Under the pieces are notes generated by a model. The model was not told the DNA's origin and made no database searches. It saw only the letters and a list, made by a program, of their open reading frames with translations. From Terebella lapidaria (taxonomy: Eukaryota; Annelida; Polychaeta; Terebellida; Terebellidae), in the NCBI GenBank assembly GCA_949152475.1, contig OX424564.1, positions 37,942,165 through 38,006,164 of the forward strand: a stretch of DNA of 64,000 bases, given 5' to 3'. Position numbers and translations under genes: made by a program. Numbering within the stretch: the first letter of the stretch is position 1; every line of letters starts with the position of its first letter. Positions 1-14,305 of the stretch are shown piece after piece.

Positions 1-2677
1 CCAGGTGGTGGTTGATCGCCTTTTCCATGTAGTGATCACATACTCACAGAATCATGTAGTGTACAGGAAGAAAATATAGTCGATTTCTGGAGGTCGTAAA
101 ATTACTGTAATGTCTTTTGACCGATTTGTTGTAAATTGACAGGTTTCGCGCTGTTGTGTCACTGGCCAACAAAACGTCACATCAGGCATCCAGAATGCAC
201 TCTGTATGCAAATGAATTTAGTCTAATGCGTGGCCATTACACAATCATTACAGGAAACATTTATTTCCTCAACAAATGAGCTGCCAAGAGTTGGGATAAA
301 CTGGTCAGACTCGAATTAGCGCGAGACTCTGATGTAAATAGTCTTGTTAATGTAATAGACCATTACCAGCAGTCGGGAGCGCCCGTAAAAGACAACCAAT
401 GTATCTACCTTTGAGTTCTTTGTTCCCACCTTTCAACAATAACCTCAAACAAAAATTTGCATAATTTGTCATTCTTAAGTTTCTGACCGACGAGGGCTGT
501 TTCCATGGAAATCGCTCTTTGCTGCATCTATACATCAAAGTTTGGAGACATGTTCGTTTACCGGCAACAAAAAGCAAGAATCATCTTTTTGAGACACGTC
601 ACATGCGTATAGACTTCTGTACAGCAGACAATTGGGACGAGCGCTTAATAGAGGCGACCTGACAAGCTGAATATGAACCCACGTCCCTCTGACGCCTACT
701 GCATGTGTCAATTAACAACCCACTTCAGAGAACAGATTCTCATCCCACTCGCTTGTTGTATGTAGGGAGATGTGCCAGACCTTTCCGTTAAACATTTCAT
801 TTTCTATTTTTGCGAGAAGAACCCCGACCCGATAACGACTGAGATACAGCTACGGTCATGAATCCATACGATTGCACAAACGTGAATAATTTCAATTGAT
901 CGGATGAACATGAATTCAACATTCAGATTTTCTGGGGAGTGGCAGACTGGCTAAATGGGCTACTGTAGTTTAGGAGTTTAATCAACGGGCATGACACAGA
1001 ACTACAACATTCTGACGATTTTTGGACAATTAATTAATCAGACAACAGCAGTCATATGACTGTGCTATGAATGATCAGTCATATGTGAATACTTCAGACT
1101 GACTTGTGCTGAGGGCTGTAAAATGTTTTTCCTATATATATATAATGTATATAGATTGTTATCTTTCTTGTTTATTTATGCTGAATGATTCTGTATTGGT
1201 TGAAAATGTGTTTTTGACTTAATGTACTTTACGTTTTAAAATATATTGAATTATTTGTCTATTCTACAACTGAATTTGTCTTTTTGCCACAGGTTCCTTG
1301 TTTGCCATGTCCGGTTTGACATACTTGCCCATGTGATAGCTTGCTGGAAAATTAACCGAATGTCTCATTTGTTATCTTTAGATATTTCTTTAGATTTTGT
1401 TACGTTAGATAAACGTGGCTGTTAGTACGTACATTATATTGCCACATTTGACATTGTTTTGGTGTTGGGTCATTTTTGCATTCATAATGTCAATGATAAG
1501 GTTTTTATGCTCTTTGTCATCAAATCAATAGCTTACTTTTATCAATGACTCCCCACAAAGAGTGAGCTTTATAAAGAAGATTTACCAATCAACACGGTTC
1601 TTTTATCTTTCATTATCAACTCATTGAGCTGTCATAGTGCAATTCAAGATAATAATATTTAATGACATCTTTGATTGACGAAGATGATGTGAATTATGCA
1701 TTCACACTCGAAACAGATTGCATCTTTTAAATATCTTTTGCAGTGGAAATCAGCATTTGCAAAATTAGCGTGGAATTTCCAACAACAACAAAACAATTTC
1801 TTTGCAGCGCTGTGAAAAAGAGTGATATATTAGACAACGTTGAAGGCAGCCAAATATCTTGTTGTATTTTAAGAGATAAAATCAAGTCCAGCTTCGTCTG
1901 TAGTTCATTCAGTTTCAGATGAGGTTATGGTAATGAATATAAAGCAGTATCTGTATTTCACGATGTATTGAATGTATTTACCTGGGGAGTTCCTCTGAAA
2001 TACTGTCCGGGAACAACCTTATATGGCTATAACCATCATCGATATCAGATAAATGCTTCCATTTGGTGTCTGTCTAGGTACAGGGTGATACATACAAACA
2101 AAAAATATAATCAATTTATACAATAGATATATGATCATCCTTGAAATATGTTACACTTGCGGTGGTCTATGTCGGCCGTTGTTTCTATTCCAAAATGTGT
2201 TTTAGGTTTGCTATTGTCATCATCAAAATCTGGTTATGTTGATGGTTATAAGTTGATATTGCATATACAAATCCAGTTGCAGAATTCAGTTTACTTCAGT
2301 CGTATTTTTTTTTGTTAAAGGTATGTGGCACTATTTGATCATCTGTGGCAGGAACGCTAACCACCAATACCCATGATAACCAATTTGCCATCTTTGGGAT
2401 AAATGTCCTGCATTTTGTGTAAAGTTCAAAATCAGGAACACTGCTTAATCCAAATCGATGTGTCTGGCGCTGTATACTTGTTGACACAAGAATGATACTA
2501 AAGCATACTCGCATTAAGCTGAACAAATCTTCATTGTGTTGCTTTGTCAGTATTTCATGGAAGAAGTATATTCTCAGATCATGCGAGAGACATATCGCAT
2601 GACAGCCTATATCTCTTCCAGTAGTACTCTTCTAGTAATACTCCATCCAGTGAGTTTTATTTGTGGAAGATTTATTT
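1..2677. other. 5' block of unit I, no gene seen
   Basis: No coding frame longer than about 76 codons is present and none resembles a known family. The block is homologous to 22,606-26,336. The part from about 1,440 on is also homologous to 42,853-43,183 and 56,072 onward. AT-rich simple stretches occur near 1,131-1,150. Confidence 0.6.
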
Positions 2678-5079
2678 CAGATAATTTTATTGCCCACTCA
2701 GAAGCGTTCCAGGCTCATTTAGATGATACCCATGACGGTTAGAGGGTATGATGTGTTAGTAGTTTTTTTTTGCAGTATCGCTTGTGATGTTCCAATAGAG
2801 TACGACTCAGAGGTTGGTTTGCCTCCGAGTTTTGGTAGAAATTACCATTATTTCCTCTGAAAAAAATTGCTTATGTGTGGGATCAGAAGTATTGGATGTG
2901 TTCGTGTATGGAGGATACAGTGTGTCAACAAGAATCATACCTGGTGCAGATCACTAGATATTCCCAGATAACAAAAGTCAATAACGTGTTCATTTCTACA
3001 GTTCAATGTTTTATTTATATACGATGTCCATGCAGGACGAATATTGAAGTAAAATGGATGGTAGTTGATAGGAATACTAGTCCTGATTGACTACACCCAT
3101 AAAAAATACCCAGGACAATCGATTTGTCCCGGAATTCAATACATTCGTCAGGTTGATTTTGGTCAATATTATACAAATAGACGCCTATATATGCTCATAT
3201 TACAAGTGTTTACAAAATTTGAGTACCGTCAGAATAGTTGTAAGCACCGAAATATCACTGTGGAAGTCGGTGGTGTTGAACTCATTTTGCTTTTTACACA
3301 TTGTCACCCGAGCATTCCGTGCTCGCAGCTCGTTGTGGGACAGCGAAAAATAAATGAATTTGATTGTTAAAAGCAACGTTGTGGTCATCAAAAGAAAAGA
3401 AACAAATGTGCTACCCGGAGCCCCCTTTAATAAGCCCACTTGATAAAATGCCGCTGGGCGTACTTACGGAATGGCTTCCTGAGAATAGGCTCAGAGCGTA
3501 TTTCACGTATATTTTGGTGCGTTGTTATAAACAACGATGACGGTACTATATGGACATCACGAGCATGCATTTGTGCACGTGTTTCTATAACAATCGACGT
3601 TTCAATCGCCATCTATTGAATGGAAATCGAGGCGGCAATGTCAATCAAGCTATACATGGACGCATGACATACGTATATGCAATCTTCGAACATTATGTTC
3701 CTACCAACAATCGTTTATTTAAAACCTGATTCCGAAATTACGCCTATGAGCATATTTTTTAACCACTTTTTTACTCCTAAATGGGACATTTTCCGTGAAT
3801 ACGCCCGGGGCTTATTAACGGGGGCCCCGGTAATCCGGTATTATTTCTGCTCCAAAACAAGGAAAGCCAGACACTGATATACAGTATAAACATGCAAAGT
3901 GATCGATGGTTCGGCAGTAGGGACGAATATGATACCCGGTTTTCTGAATGCACACTGTGTTGATGTATGTATTCAGAAGTCAATAACGCCCTCATTTCTA
4001 GCACTGTTTTCAATTTGATTTCGTGCGCATTTACGATGTCCATACAGAACGAATACCGATGTGAAAGCAATTGGTAGTTCTTATGAATAGTCCCTGATCG
4101 AGTCCTGATCGAGTACGCCCACAAAGCTAGCAAGGTGTTTATAAAATTCAGCACAGTTTTCGATTTGGCCCAAAATTCAGTATACTCGTAAAGTGTTCTT
4201 TGTCAATAGTGTACAAATAGATGACAATATATACCCATATGAGAAGAGTCTACAAAATTTGAGAACCGTCGGAAAAGTTATAAGCACCGAAATATCTATG
4301 TAAAAGTCGGTGGTATTGAACTCGGAACCCATTCTGACTTTTACACATTGCCAACGATCAATACCACAGTTCCCAATATCCTGCATTCTGCGAGCGAAAA
4401 ATTTGCTTGTTGTGGGACAGCGAAAATTAAATGCATATGATTTTTAAAAGTAAAGATGTAATCAGAAAATGGAACGAAACAAATGGGCTAATTTTAATGC
4501 TCCAAAACAAGGAAAATTGGGCACTTACAGAAAGTATAAGCATGAGAAGTGATACCTGATTGACTGAATGCACACCGAAATGATATATGTATTCTCAAAT
4601 CCCGCCGACTCGCAAATGTTCACATAAATCGGCAATAGTTACAAAAAATTTGCTCCATTCGACGAAAATATTCGTATGGTTATATTGATCAACTGAATTA
4701 TTTACGTCTAACCTGGTAGAATACACGTTCAAAGTATTTTCTTCTCGAAACCAGTTTTTTTTTCCCCCAGGGTCGAAGAGTGTTCCCCCATGGGATTCTC
4801 AGAGACCGTTTAAGAAACAATTAACAAGAAAGAAGTTAAGAGCGTTTAAGAGACAATAATCTGATTTTTTTCTCAGCATCTTTGTTAGCATCGCTCAGCC
4901 TTCCTGCTACAGGCGGAATGCGTGGACACATTGTCACCAACCGAAAGGGAATTTGTGAACCCTATTCTTTGAAAAATGACCCTTTCCGTGCAAAATAGTT
5001 TGAACAAATAGAAGACCAAGTTCTGTTATGGACATCACCAAGCAAGTCACAGCATGGTTGGAGTAACAGCCCCTCATAC

Positions 5080-6519
5080 ATAAATAATGTAATTAGTTGC
5101 AATTTGTTTGAACAAGTTCACTGTCTTTGTGTTTTTAACGCCCCAACGAACGAAAGCGAGGTGCTTGACACCAAGTTGCCGAATACCGCAGTATCGTTCA
5201 GTACTAGAGGGATGTGCACCACGGTCTCACGCGAACCTTCTTCCGATGTATCATCCCAGACACTTGTGATGACCGAATCAAATCCAAACGATCAATCACA
5301 AGGAATAATTAACAGTATTGATTACGGGGACGCTGGTTGTCATGGTAACAAATACCGGTGAGGTAACGTGCGAGCTGACCCGATGTTCAGGGCAGGAATG
5401 CAATCCCGACCCGGGGCTGGCATATATGTTTTAAGAATAGCCCTGGTCGCGGACAGCAATCAGGAAAGCGTTCAATTTGGTTGCTCTCCTGTGAGACATT
5501 TAATCTATTGTTGCGGGCCACACAACTTGTTTTGTTTGGATAATCCCGGCCATAATTCATGTGCTGCTATGGCACCTCCTTGCGTTCAAGGCTGCGTGGT
5601 CCCCAGCATGCCTCCCGTGACACCTCGTATGTATGTTCTTTTCAAAATGGTAAAACCATGTTACTGTCGACCCGAAAATCATATGATGAATTGGGCTTGT
5701 TTTAAGGCAGGGACAAGAGATTGCAGTCGATAATCCTGTTGCGGTGTTCAATCCTGAAACGCTTGATTGGGAACAAAAGGAGCTGGACTGTCGGACGTGG
5801 CTTCCAGTGACACAGGTGTGAGATATTTACACTTGTGCGTGAAGTGACTGGTCATCCATCATACTCCTATCACACTGTGCTCGACCGTGGCAGGGCGACA
5901 AAAGCAACCTGTAGTCCGGGACTACGTTAACGCATATGCTTTCTGCTGTCTGCAGACAGTAGAATGCATATGCGGTAATGTAACTCAAACTGGTGACAAA
6001 CAGTTATGACGACGCCTAAGCTGTTGGTTCAAACAAATGACTATCCATGGGGTGTCAATGTCTCATAGAGGGCGCTGTCCGCTGGAAGAGTGGCGCGACC
6101 AGCATCTGGTCAGGAGTCACAGCAAGTGATGGTATAATTTAATTGATGCTTGTTTACGAAACCTTCCACAGAAATAACTATAATCTCTTACAATGTTGCA
6201 GTGTCTGAAAGATGATGCATATCGTTTCAACATGATACTCGAATGGAAGAGGAGAGCAGTTAGGGATGCATCCCTTTCGAGAGAGTTTCTACTGGTCTAT
6301 TTTCATGTTTCCAATGACATGCTTTGTTGCAAGAAGATGACGAGGGTCAGGTGTACATACATATATCATATTATTATCGCAGATTGTATATTGTGGTATA
6401 TTGGATGTTCCAGTTGTCAATATCCACCTCCCCCCATGTAATGTTGGGTGTCACCTTGCAATTGTACGCATATTTATGGTAGCTTATGATGTCTGACAAT
6501 TAAACATTAGGGAAAATTT
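5080..6519 (+). repeat. G-H module 1 (unidentified conserved segment)
   Basis: The G part (5,080-5,850) has three adjoining open stretches on the plus strand, including 5,104-5,361 and 5,368-5,733, the latter with CVQGCVVPS and MVKPCYCRPE. The frames change between copies, so I cannot say whether G is an exon relic or merely conserved DNA. The strand is nominal. The H part (6,290-6,490) is a conserved flank. The T flank is missing here because the tandem duplication interrupts it. Confidence 0.5.
5931..5974. repeat. 44-bp near-perfect palindrome
   Basis: Left arm 5,931-5,952 (CGCATATGCTTTCTGCTGTC then TG) and right arm 5,953-5,974 are reverse complements with two mismatches and no loop. The same palindrome occurs in copy 2 near 9,773-9,816, and a shortened form in module 5 near 29,320-29,358. 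Modules 4 and 6 have only the right half. Confidence 0.8.
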
Positions 6520-9500
6520 TCAGATAATTTTATTGCCCACTCAGAAGCGTTCCAGGCTCATTTAGATGATACCCATGACGGTTAGAGGGTATGATGTGTT
6601 AGTAGTTTTTTTTTGCAGTATCGCTTGTGATGTTCCAATAGAGTACGACTCAGAGGTTGGTTTGCCTCCGAGTTTTGGTAGAAATTACCATTATTTCCTC
6701 TGAAAAAAATTGCTTATGTGTGGGATCAGAAGTATTGGATGTGTTCGTGTATGGAGGATACAGTGTGTCAACAAGAATCATACCTGGTGCAGATCACTAG
6801 ATATTCCCAGATAACAAAAGTCAATAACGTGTTCATTTCTACAGTTCAATGTTTTATTTATATACGATGTCCATGCAGGACGAATATTGAAGTAAAATGG
6901 ATGGTAGTTGATAGGAATACTAGTCCTGATCGACTACACCCATAAAAAATACCCAGGACAATCGATTTGTCCCGGAATTCAATACATTCGTCAGGTTGAT
7001 TTTGGTCAATATTATACAAATAGACGCCTATATATGCTCATATTACAAGTGTTTACAAAATTTGAGTACCGTCAGAATAGTTGTAAGCACCGACATATCA
7101 CTGTGGAAGTCGGTGGTGTTGAACTCATTTTGCTTTTTACACATTGTCACCCGAGCATTCCGTGCTCGCAGCTCGTTGTGGGACAGCGAAAAATAAATGA
7201 ATTTGATTGTTAAAAGCAACGTTGTGGTCATCAAAAGAAAAGAAACAAATGTGCTACCCGGAGCCCCCTTTAATAAGCCCACTTGATAAAATGCCGCTGG
7301 GCGTACTTACGGAATGGCTTCCTGAGAATAGGCTCAGAGCGTATTTCACGTATATTTTGGTGCGTTGTTATAAACAACGATGACGGTACTATATGGACAT
7401 CACGAGCATGCATTTGTGCACGTGTTTCTATAACAATCGACGTTTCAATCGCCATCTATTGAATGGAAATCGAGGCGGCAATGTCAATCAAGCTATACAT
7501 GGACGCATGACATACGTATATGCAATCTTCGAACATTATGTTCCTACCAACAATCGTTTATTTAAAACCTGATTCCGAAATTACGCCTATGAGCATATTT
7601 TTTAACCACTTTTTTACTCCTAAATGGGACATTTTCCGTGAATACGCCCGGGGCTTATTAACGGGGGCCCCGGTAATCCGGTATTATTTCTGCTCCAAAA
7701 CAAGGAAAGCCAGACACTGATATACAGTATAAACATGCAAAGTGATCGATGGTTCGGCAGTAGGGACGAATATGATACCCGGTTTTCTGAATGCACACTG
7801 TGTTGATGTATGTATTCAGAAGTCAATAACGCCCTCATTTCTAGCACTGTTTTCAATTTGATTTCGTGCGCATTTACGATGTCCATACAGAACGAATACC
7901 GATGTGAAAGCAATTGGTAGTTCTTATGAATAGTCCCTGATCGAGTCCTGATCGAGTACGCCCACAAAGCTAGCAAGGTGTTTATAAAATTCAGCACAGT
8001 TTTCGATTTGGCCCAAAATTCAGTATACTCGTAAAGTGTTCTTTGTCAATAGTGTACAAATAGATGACAATATATACCCATATGAGAAGAGTCTACAAAA
8101 TTTGAGAACCGTCGGAAAAGTTATAAGCACCGAAATATCTATGTAAAAGTCGGTGGTATTGAACTCGGAACCCATTCTGACTTTTACACATTGCCAACGA
8201 TCAATACCACAGTTCCCAATATCCTGCATTCTGCGAGCGAAAAATTTGCTTGTTGTGGGACAGCGAAAATTAAATGCATATGATTTTTAAAAGTAAAGAT
8301 GTAATCAGAAAATGGAACGAAACAAATGGGCTAATTTTAATGCTCCAAAACAAGGAAAATTGGGCACTTACAGAAAGTATAAGCATGAGAAGTGATACCT
8401 GATTGACTGAATGCACACCGAAATGATATATGTATTCTCAAATCCTGCCGACTCGCAAATGTTCACATAAATCGGCAATAGTTACAAAAAATTTGCTCCA
8501 TTCGACGAAAATATTCGTATGGTTATATTGATCAAGTGAATTATTTACGTCTAACCTGGTAGAATACACGTTCAAAGTATTTTCTTCTCGAAACCAGTTT
8601 TTTTTCCCCCAGGGTCGAAGAGTGTTCCCCCATGGGATTCTCAGAGACCGTTTAAGAAACAATTAACAAGAAAGAAGTTAAGAGCGTTTAAGAGACAATA
8701 ATCTGATTTTTTTCTCAGCATCTTTGTTAGCATCGCTCAGCCTTCCTGCTACAGGCAGAATGCGTGGACACATTGTCACCAACCGAAAGGGAATTTGTGA
8801 ACCCTATTCATTGAAATATGACCCTTTCCGTGCAAAATAGTTTGAACAAATAGAAGACCAAGTTCTGTTATGGACATCACCAAGCAAGTCACAGCATGGT
8901 TGGAGTAACAGCCCCTCATACATAAATAATGTAATTAGTTGCAATTTGTTTGAACAAGTTCACTGTCTTTGTGTTTTTAACGCCCCAACGAACGAAAGCG
9001 AGGTGCTTGACACCAAGTTGCCGAATACCGCAGTATCGTTCAGTACTAGAGGGATGTGCACCACGGTCTCACGCGAACCTTCTTCCGATGTATCATCCCA
9101 GACACTTGTGATGACCGAATCAAATCCAAACGATCAATCACAAGGAATAATTAACAGTATTGATTACGGGGACGCTGGTTGTCATGGTAACAAATACCGG
9201 TGAGGTAACGTGCGAGCTGACCCGATGTTCAGGGCAGGAATGCAATCCCGACCCGGGGCTGGCATATATGTTTTAAGAATAGCCCTGGTCGCGGACAGCA
9301 ATCAGGAAAACGTTCAATTTGGTTGCTCTCCTGTGAGACATTTAATCTATTGTTGCGGGCCACACATCTTGTTTTGTTTGGATAATCCCGGCCATAATTC
9401 ATGTGCTGCTATGGCACCTCCTTGCGTTCAAGGCTGCGTGGTCCCCAGCATGCCTCCCGTGACACCTCGTATGTATGTTCTTTTCAAAATGGTAAAACCA

Positions 9501-10279
9501 TGTTACTGTCGACCCGAAAATCATATGATGAATTGGGCTTGTTTTAAGGCAGGGACAAGAGATTGCAGTCGATAATCCTGTTGCGGTGTTCAATCCTGAA
9601 ACGCTTGATTGGGAACAAAAGGAGCTGGACTGTCGGACGTGGCTTCCAGTGACACAGGTGTGAGATATTTACACTTGTGCGTGAAGTGACTGGTCATCCA
9701 TCATACTCCTATCACACTGTGCTCGACCGTGGCAGGGCGACAAAAGCAACCTGTAGTCCGGGACTACGTTAACGCATATGCTTTCTGCTGTCTGCAGACA
9801 GTAGAATGCATATGCGGTAATGTAACTCAAACTGGTGACAAACAGTTATGACGACGCCTAAGCTGTTGGTTCAAACAAATGACTATCCATGGGGTGTCAA
9901 TGTCTCATAGAGGGCGCTGTCTGCTGGAAGAGTGGCGCGACCAGCATCTGGTCAGGAGTCACAGCAAGTGATGGTATAATTTAATTGATGCTTGTTTACG
10001 AAACCTTCCACAGAAATAACTATAATCTCTTACAATGTTGCAGTGTTTCTACTGGTCTATTTTCATGTTTCCAATGACATGCTTTGTTGCAAGAAGATAA
10101 CGAGGGTCAGGTGTACATACATATATCATATTATTATCGCAGATTGTATATTGTGGTATATTGGATGTTCCAGTTGTCAATATCCACCTCCCCCCATGTA
10201 ATGTTGGGTGTCACCTTGCAATTGTACGCATATTTATGGTAGCTTATGATGTCTGACAATTAAACGTTAGGGAAAATTT
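6520..10279. repeat. Tandem duplication, copy 2 (c block + G + H)
   Basis: This is the second copy of the 3.84-kb tandem unit, about 3.76 kb because it lacks about 87 bp near 10,045. Beyond 10,279 the sequence continues into the T flank, whereas copy 1 jumps back to the c block. The same c-block sequence, more diverged, is at 26,340-28,470. Confidence 0.9.
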
Positions 10280-11580
10280 AGTTCTTGACACATCTTTATG
10301 CCAAATCCTGTTCCCATTCTTGATAAATAATGAATATACAAGCAGTTGAATTGAATTGGTAACAACTCTAGGATATCATGAAAATTATCTTCATCTGAAC
10401 AGACTTTTCTGATTCGCAAGGACATAACAATGCATTAATGTCACATTGTATATCTACCATCAATAGATTACCTGTTATTGCCTTGTGTTGCAACAAAGTG
10501 AGATTTTATGATAATTAATGAACGCTAATAGTCAAAACTCTATGTTTTGACAGCCGGAATCTCAAATCATACCCTGTAACATGTGGCAATCTCAGCAGAG
10601 TTATATGAACTGAGTACATGTACTACACCAGTTGGTTCAAGGCCCAGGCGTGATGATAGCCGATCTCTCAGTTCTTCTGTATGAATGATTATGTTTCATC
10701 ACACGGACAATGGAACGTGTTACACGACCTCGACTAAACACACCAATGTATGATTTTGTCCTTAATTTCGTTTCACTTTTCGAAAGTGTCAATACAATAC
10801 ATCAATGATGCTAAGTTCGTGTGAAGCTAGCACTATTGAGCAATATCATTAAATTGACAATAAAATCTGCCTCTCCAAATCAATATATCACGTGCCCAAC
10901 GCCATTAATACCAGTCTAACATTATAAGTTCATGGCAAGACTTTTTTCCCTGGATTTAAGTTGATGAGGGTTTTTTTTTCTCTGAAAGGAAAAACGATGT
11001 TGCCAACAATTTTGCAAATCGAGAGTATTCCGCTCTGTGGAGCTGGCAAAAGGGAAGGAATGATGTCTGGTGGTATCCAAGGTGGTGAAAGGCCTCCTAT
11101 GCATGTGATACAGTGCAGAATCCCGGATGAAGCCAGCGCTTTGACATCTTACGAAATTGTGAGACATGATTTCGATAAATTGAAACTGAGCATCAGGCTG
11201 CTTTTCTCGGCATTGTCTGTAGATTGGAAAAACAGTATATTACGACCAGCACTGGAAATAAAGTCATAAACATGGAATTAGCACACTCAGAAAAGAGATT
11301 AATAATCATTTGACGACATTATGTACAACCTTCTCGTTAACCTTGAGCTCAGAAACAGTACGATCATACAACATGTTTCCCCGAGGGTCTCTGAAATCCT
11401 TCGACTGCTTACATTTAAGATGCAAGATTGATTTAATTAGTGAGATGATCAATAACCATTTTGCCATCTTTGGGATACATGTGTTGCATTTTGTGTAAAG
11501 GTCCAAATCAGGAACACTGCTTAAATCAAAATCGATATGTCTGGCGCTGTATACATAATTACCAATAAAGTGTATATACT
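8920..11580 (+). repeat. G-H-T module 2
   Basis: G (8,925-9,690) is nearly identical to module 1. H is at 10,050-10,270. T is at 10,930-11,580 and includes plus-strand frame 10,961-11,269 (MLPTILQIESIPLCGAGK) and overlapping minus-strand frames. Comparing this T segment with the one at 59,850, I counted differences spread evenly over all three codon positions (roughly 9, 8 and 11), which argues against recent coding constraint. Confidence 0.5.
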
Positions 11581-11654
11581 CACATTAAACTGAACAAGTC
11601 TTCATCTTCACTTGTACACCGAACAAGTCACAACATTTTAATATCCTCTGATAC

Positions 11655-14133
11655 ATGATTAATGTTATTAGTTGCGATTTGTTTGAACAAGTTGACTGCC
11701 CTTGTGTTTTTAGCGCACCAACAAACGAAAGCGAGGTGATTGACACCAAGTTGCCCAATACCGCAGTATCGTCTTTTCAGTACTAGAGGGATGTGCACCA
11801 CGGTCTCACGCGGACCTTCTTCCCATGTATCATCCCAGAAACTTGTGATGACCGAATCAAATCCAAACGATCAATCACGAGGAATAATTAACAGTATTGA
11901 TTATGGGGGGTGCCGGTTGTCATGGTAACAGATTCCGGTGGGGTAATCGGTGAGCTAGTCCAGTGTTCAGAGCAGGAATGCAATCTCAAACCAGGGCTAG
12001 TGTACATGTACCAGGGCAGCCCCCGACCGCAGACAGCAATCAGGAAAGGTTCAATTTGGCCGCTCTCCCGTGAGACATTTATTCTATTGTTGCTGGCCAC
12101 GCGGCTTGTTTTGTTCCCTTAAACCCGACCATAATTCACGTGCTGCCACGGCAGCTTTTTGCGTTCAAGGCTGCGTGGTTCTTTTTGTATGCCTATGTCC
12201 TATGTATGCTGCTCTTTTTTAAATGGTAAAACCATGTTGTTGTCAGTCCGGCAATCAAATGATAAATTGGGCACCTTTTAAGGCAGAGACAAGAGATTGC
12301 AGTGGTGATCCTGTGGTGGTTTTCAATCCTGAAACACTTGAATCGGCGCAAAAGGAGCTGGGCTGTGGGACGTGGCTTCTAGTGACACAGGTGTCAGATC
12401 TCCATTTGTGCGTGAAGTGACTGGTCATCCATCATACTCCTATCACACTGTGCTCGACCGTGGCAGGACGACAAAAACAACCTGTAGTTCGGGACTTAGC
12501 CGAGTCTCTCAGTCAGTGTCAGTGGCCGGTAGAGGGCGCTGTCATGAGGAAGAGCAAATAAGGGAACGGATTGCATTTTGTTTCAGTATGATACTCGAAT
12601 CCTAGAGGAAAGCAGTAAGGGATGCAAACCTGTCGAGAAAGTTTCAGATGTCCTTCTCATCTACGTCATTCACATCATAAGTGTGATCTGATCTGATATT
12701 GTGTATATTTTTTCATGTTTTGACGGCTCTGTTTTCATGTTTCCAGCGACATACTTTGTTGCAAGAAGATTTACGAGTGCCATCTGTACATGTTTATCTT
12801 ATCATATGCATTATTGTACGTTATGGTATTGTGGCTGTACCAGTTGTCACCATCCACCCCCATTCCTCCGCCCATGTAATATTGGGTCTACCTTGCAAAT
12901 GCATGCGTATATATAGGTAGTTTATGATCCCTGACAATGAAGCATTAAACAATTAGTTTCTATCCATGTGCCGAATCTTGTACCCATTCTTAATAAATAA
13001 TAAATATAAAATCAGTTGTGCTGACTTTGTTATGACTGAGGTCAATTAAAATTTGTAACAACTCGTGAGGATACCATTTAAATTACCCAACATCTGAACA
13101 GACATTCTGATTATCTAGGACATAAAAATGCCATAGTGTCACATTGTATATCTACCATCAGTAGATTAGCTTTTATTGCCTTGTGGTGCAACGAGCATCC
13201 TTAAATAATTAATGCTTACTAATAGCTAAAGCTGTAGGTTTTGACAGCGGGAATGCCAGATTATACTCTGTAACGAGTGGTAATCTCACTAGTGTTCTAT
13301 GGCCGATTAGTTCCTGAGTGCATGTACTACACCAGTTGGTTCAAGGCCTAGATGTGGTGAACTCCCAGTTCTTGTATATGAATGATTATATTTCATCACT
13401 CGGAAACCCAAAAGCATTACGGCCTCGACTTAACACACCAGTGTATGATTTTGTCATTGATTTCGTTTCACATTTCAAAAATTGTCAATATGATACATTA
13501 ATGATGCCAAGCTTGTGTGAGGCGAACACTGTTAATCGATTTTGCTAAATCGACAATAAAATCTGCCTTTCCAAATCAATATCTCGCGTACCCAATAACA
13601 TTAAAACCGGTCCAACGTTAAAAGTTCATGGCTAGACTTTTTACCCTGGATTGAGTTTTGTGAGGGTTTATTTTGTCTGAGACGATAAACGATGTTGCCC
13701 ACAACTATGCAAATCAAGAGTATTTCGCTCTGTGGAGCTGGCGAAAGTGAAGGAATGATGTCTGGTGGTATCGAAGGCGGTGATAGGCCTCTTACACAGG
13801 TGATACAGCACTAAATCCGGATAAAGCCGGCACCTTGAAGACATCTAATGAAATTGTGAGACATGATTTCGATAAATTGAAACTGAGGGTGAGGCTGCTT
13901 TTCCCAGAATTATCTTTAGATTGGCGAAATGTTAATTTACGACCAGTGATGGCAATGAATGTCTTACACACGCAATCAGAACACCATGGAAACATATAAA
14001 TATTCATTCGACGACGCTTATAATAACCTTGACTTTTCTTGATAACCTTGACCTCAGAAACATAAGGATCATACTGCACGTTTCCCTGAGGATCTCTAAA
14101 ATCCTTCGACTGCATCACGCAAGCAATCATATA
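11655..14133 (+). repeat. G-H-T module 3
   Basis: G (11,655-12,420) differs from the others in that a plus-strand frame from 12,223 stays open for 65 codons through FNPETLESAQKELGCGTW to a stop at 12,420. In other copies one extra base shifts this junction. H is at 12,700-12,930 and T at 13,630-14,133. The T flank stops where the tandem-repeat element begins; the intact T continuation is seen at 20,110. Confidence 0.5.
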
Positions 14134-14305
14134 GGCCGGTCTGCGTGTGGCGGCCATTTCATGTAGCAAATGGGACTTTCCCATGTTAAATTCTCCTATG
14201 CTTTATAATGGGACACATTATGCCTAATATCTCACTTAATATTGAGATTAGAGACTAGGAATCAATTATAGACACATAGGAAATGATACATGCTGATTAC
14301 TGTCA

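Larger units (their letters stand above)
2678..6519. repeat. Tandem duplication, copy 1 (c block + G + H)
   Basis: This 3.84-kb segment is followed directly by a nearly identical copy with an offset of 3,842-3,843. I noticed about a dozen single-base differences plus one roughly 87-bp stretch (about 6,201-6,287) that copy 2 lacks. The junction near 6,515-6,522 shows a short AT-rich microhomology (ATTT). The c part is itself internally repeated: 3,020-3,400 resembles 4,040-4,460 at about 1.03 kb spacing. Confidence 0.9.

Noticed and set aside
3777-4154. 125-codon minus frame repeated at 7,620-7,997
   Set aside because: Identical only because the DNA is a recent tandem duplication; the unit II copy does not keep the frame and nothing resembles a known protein.
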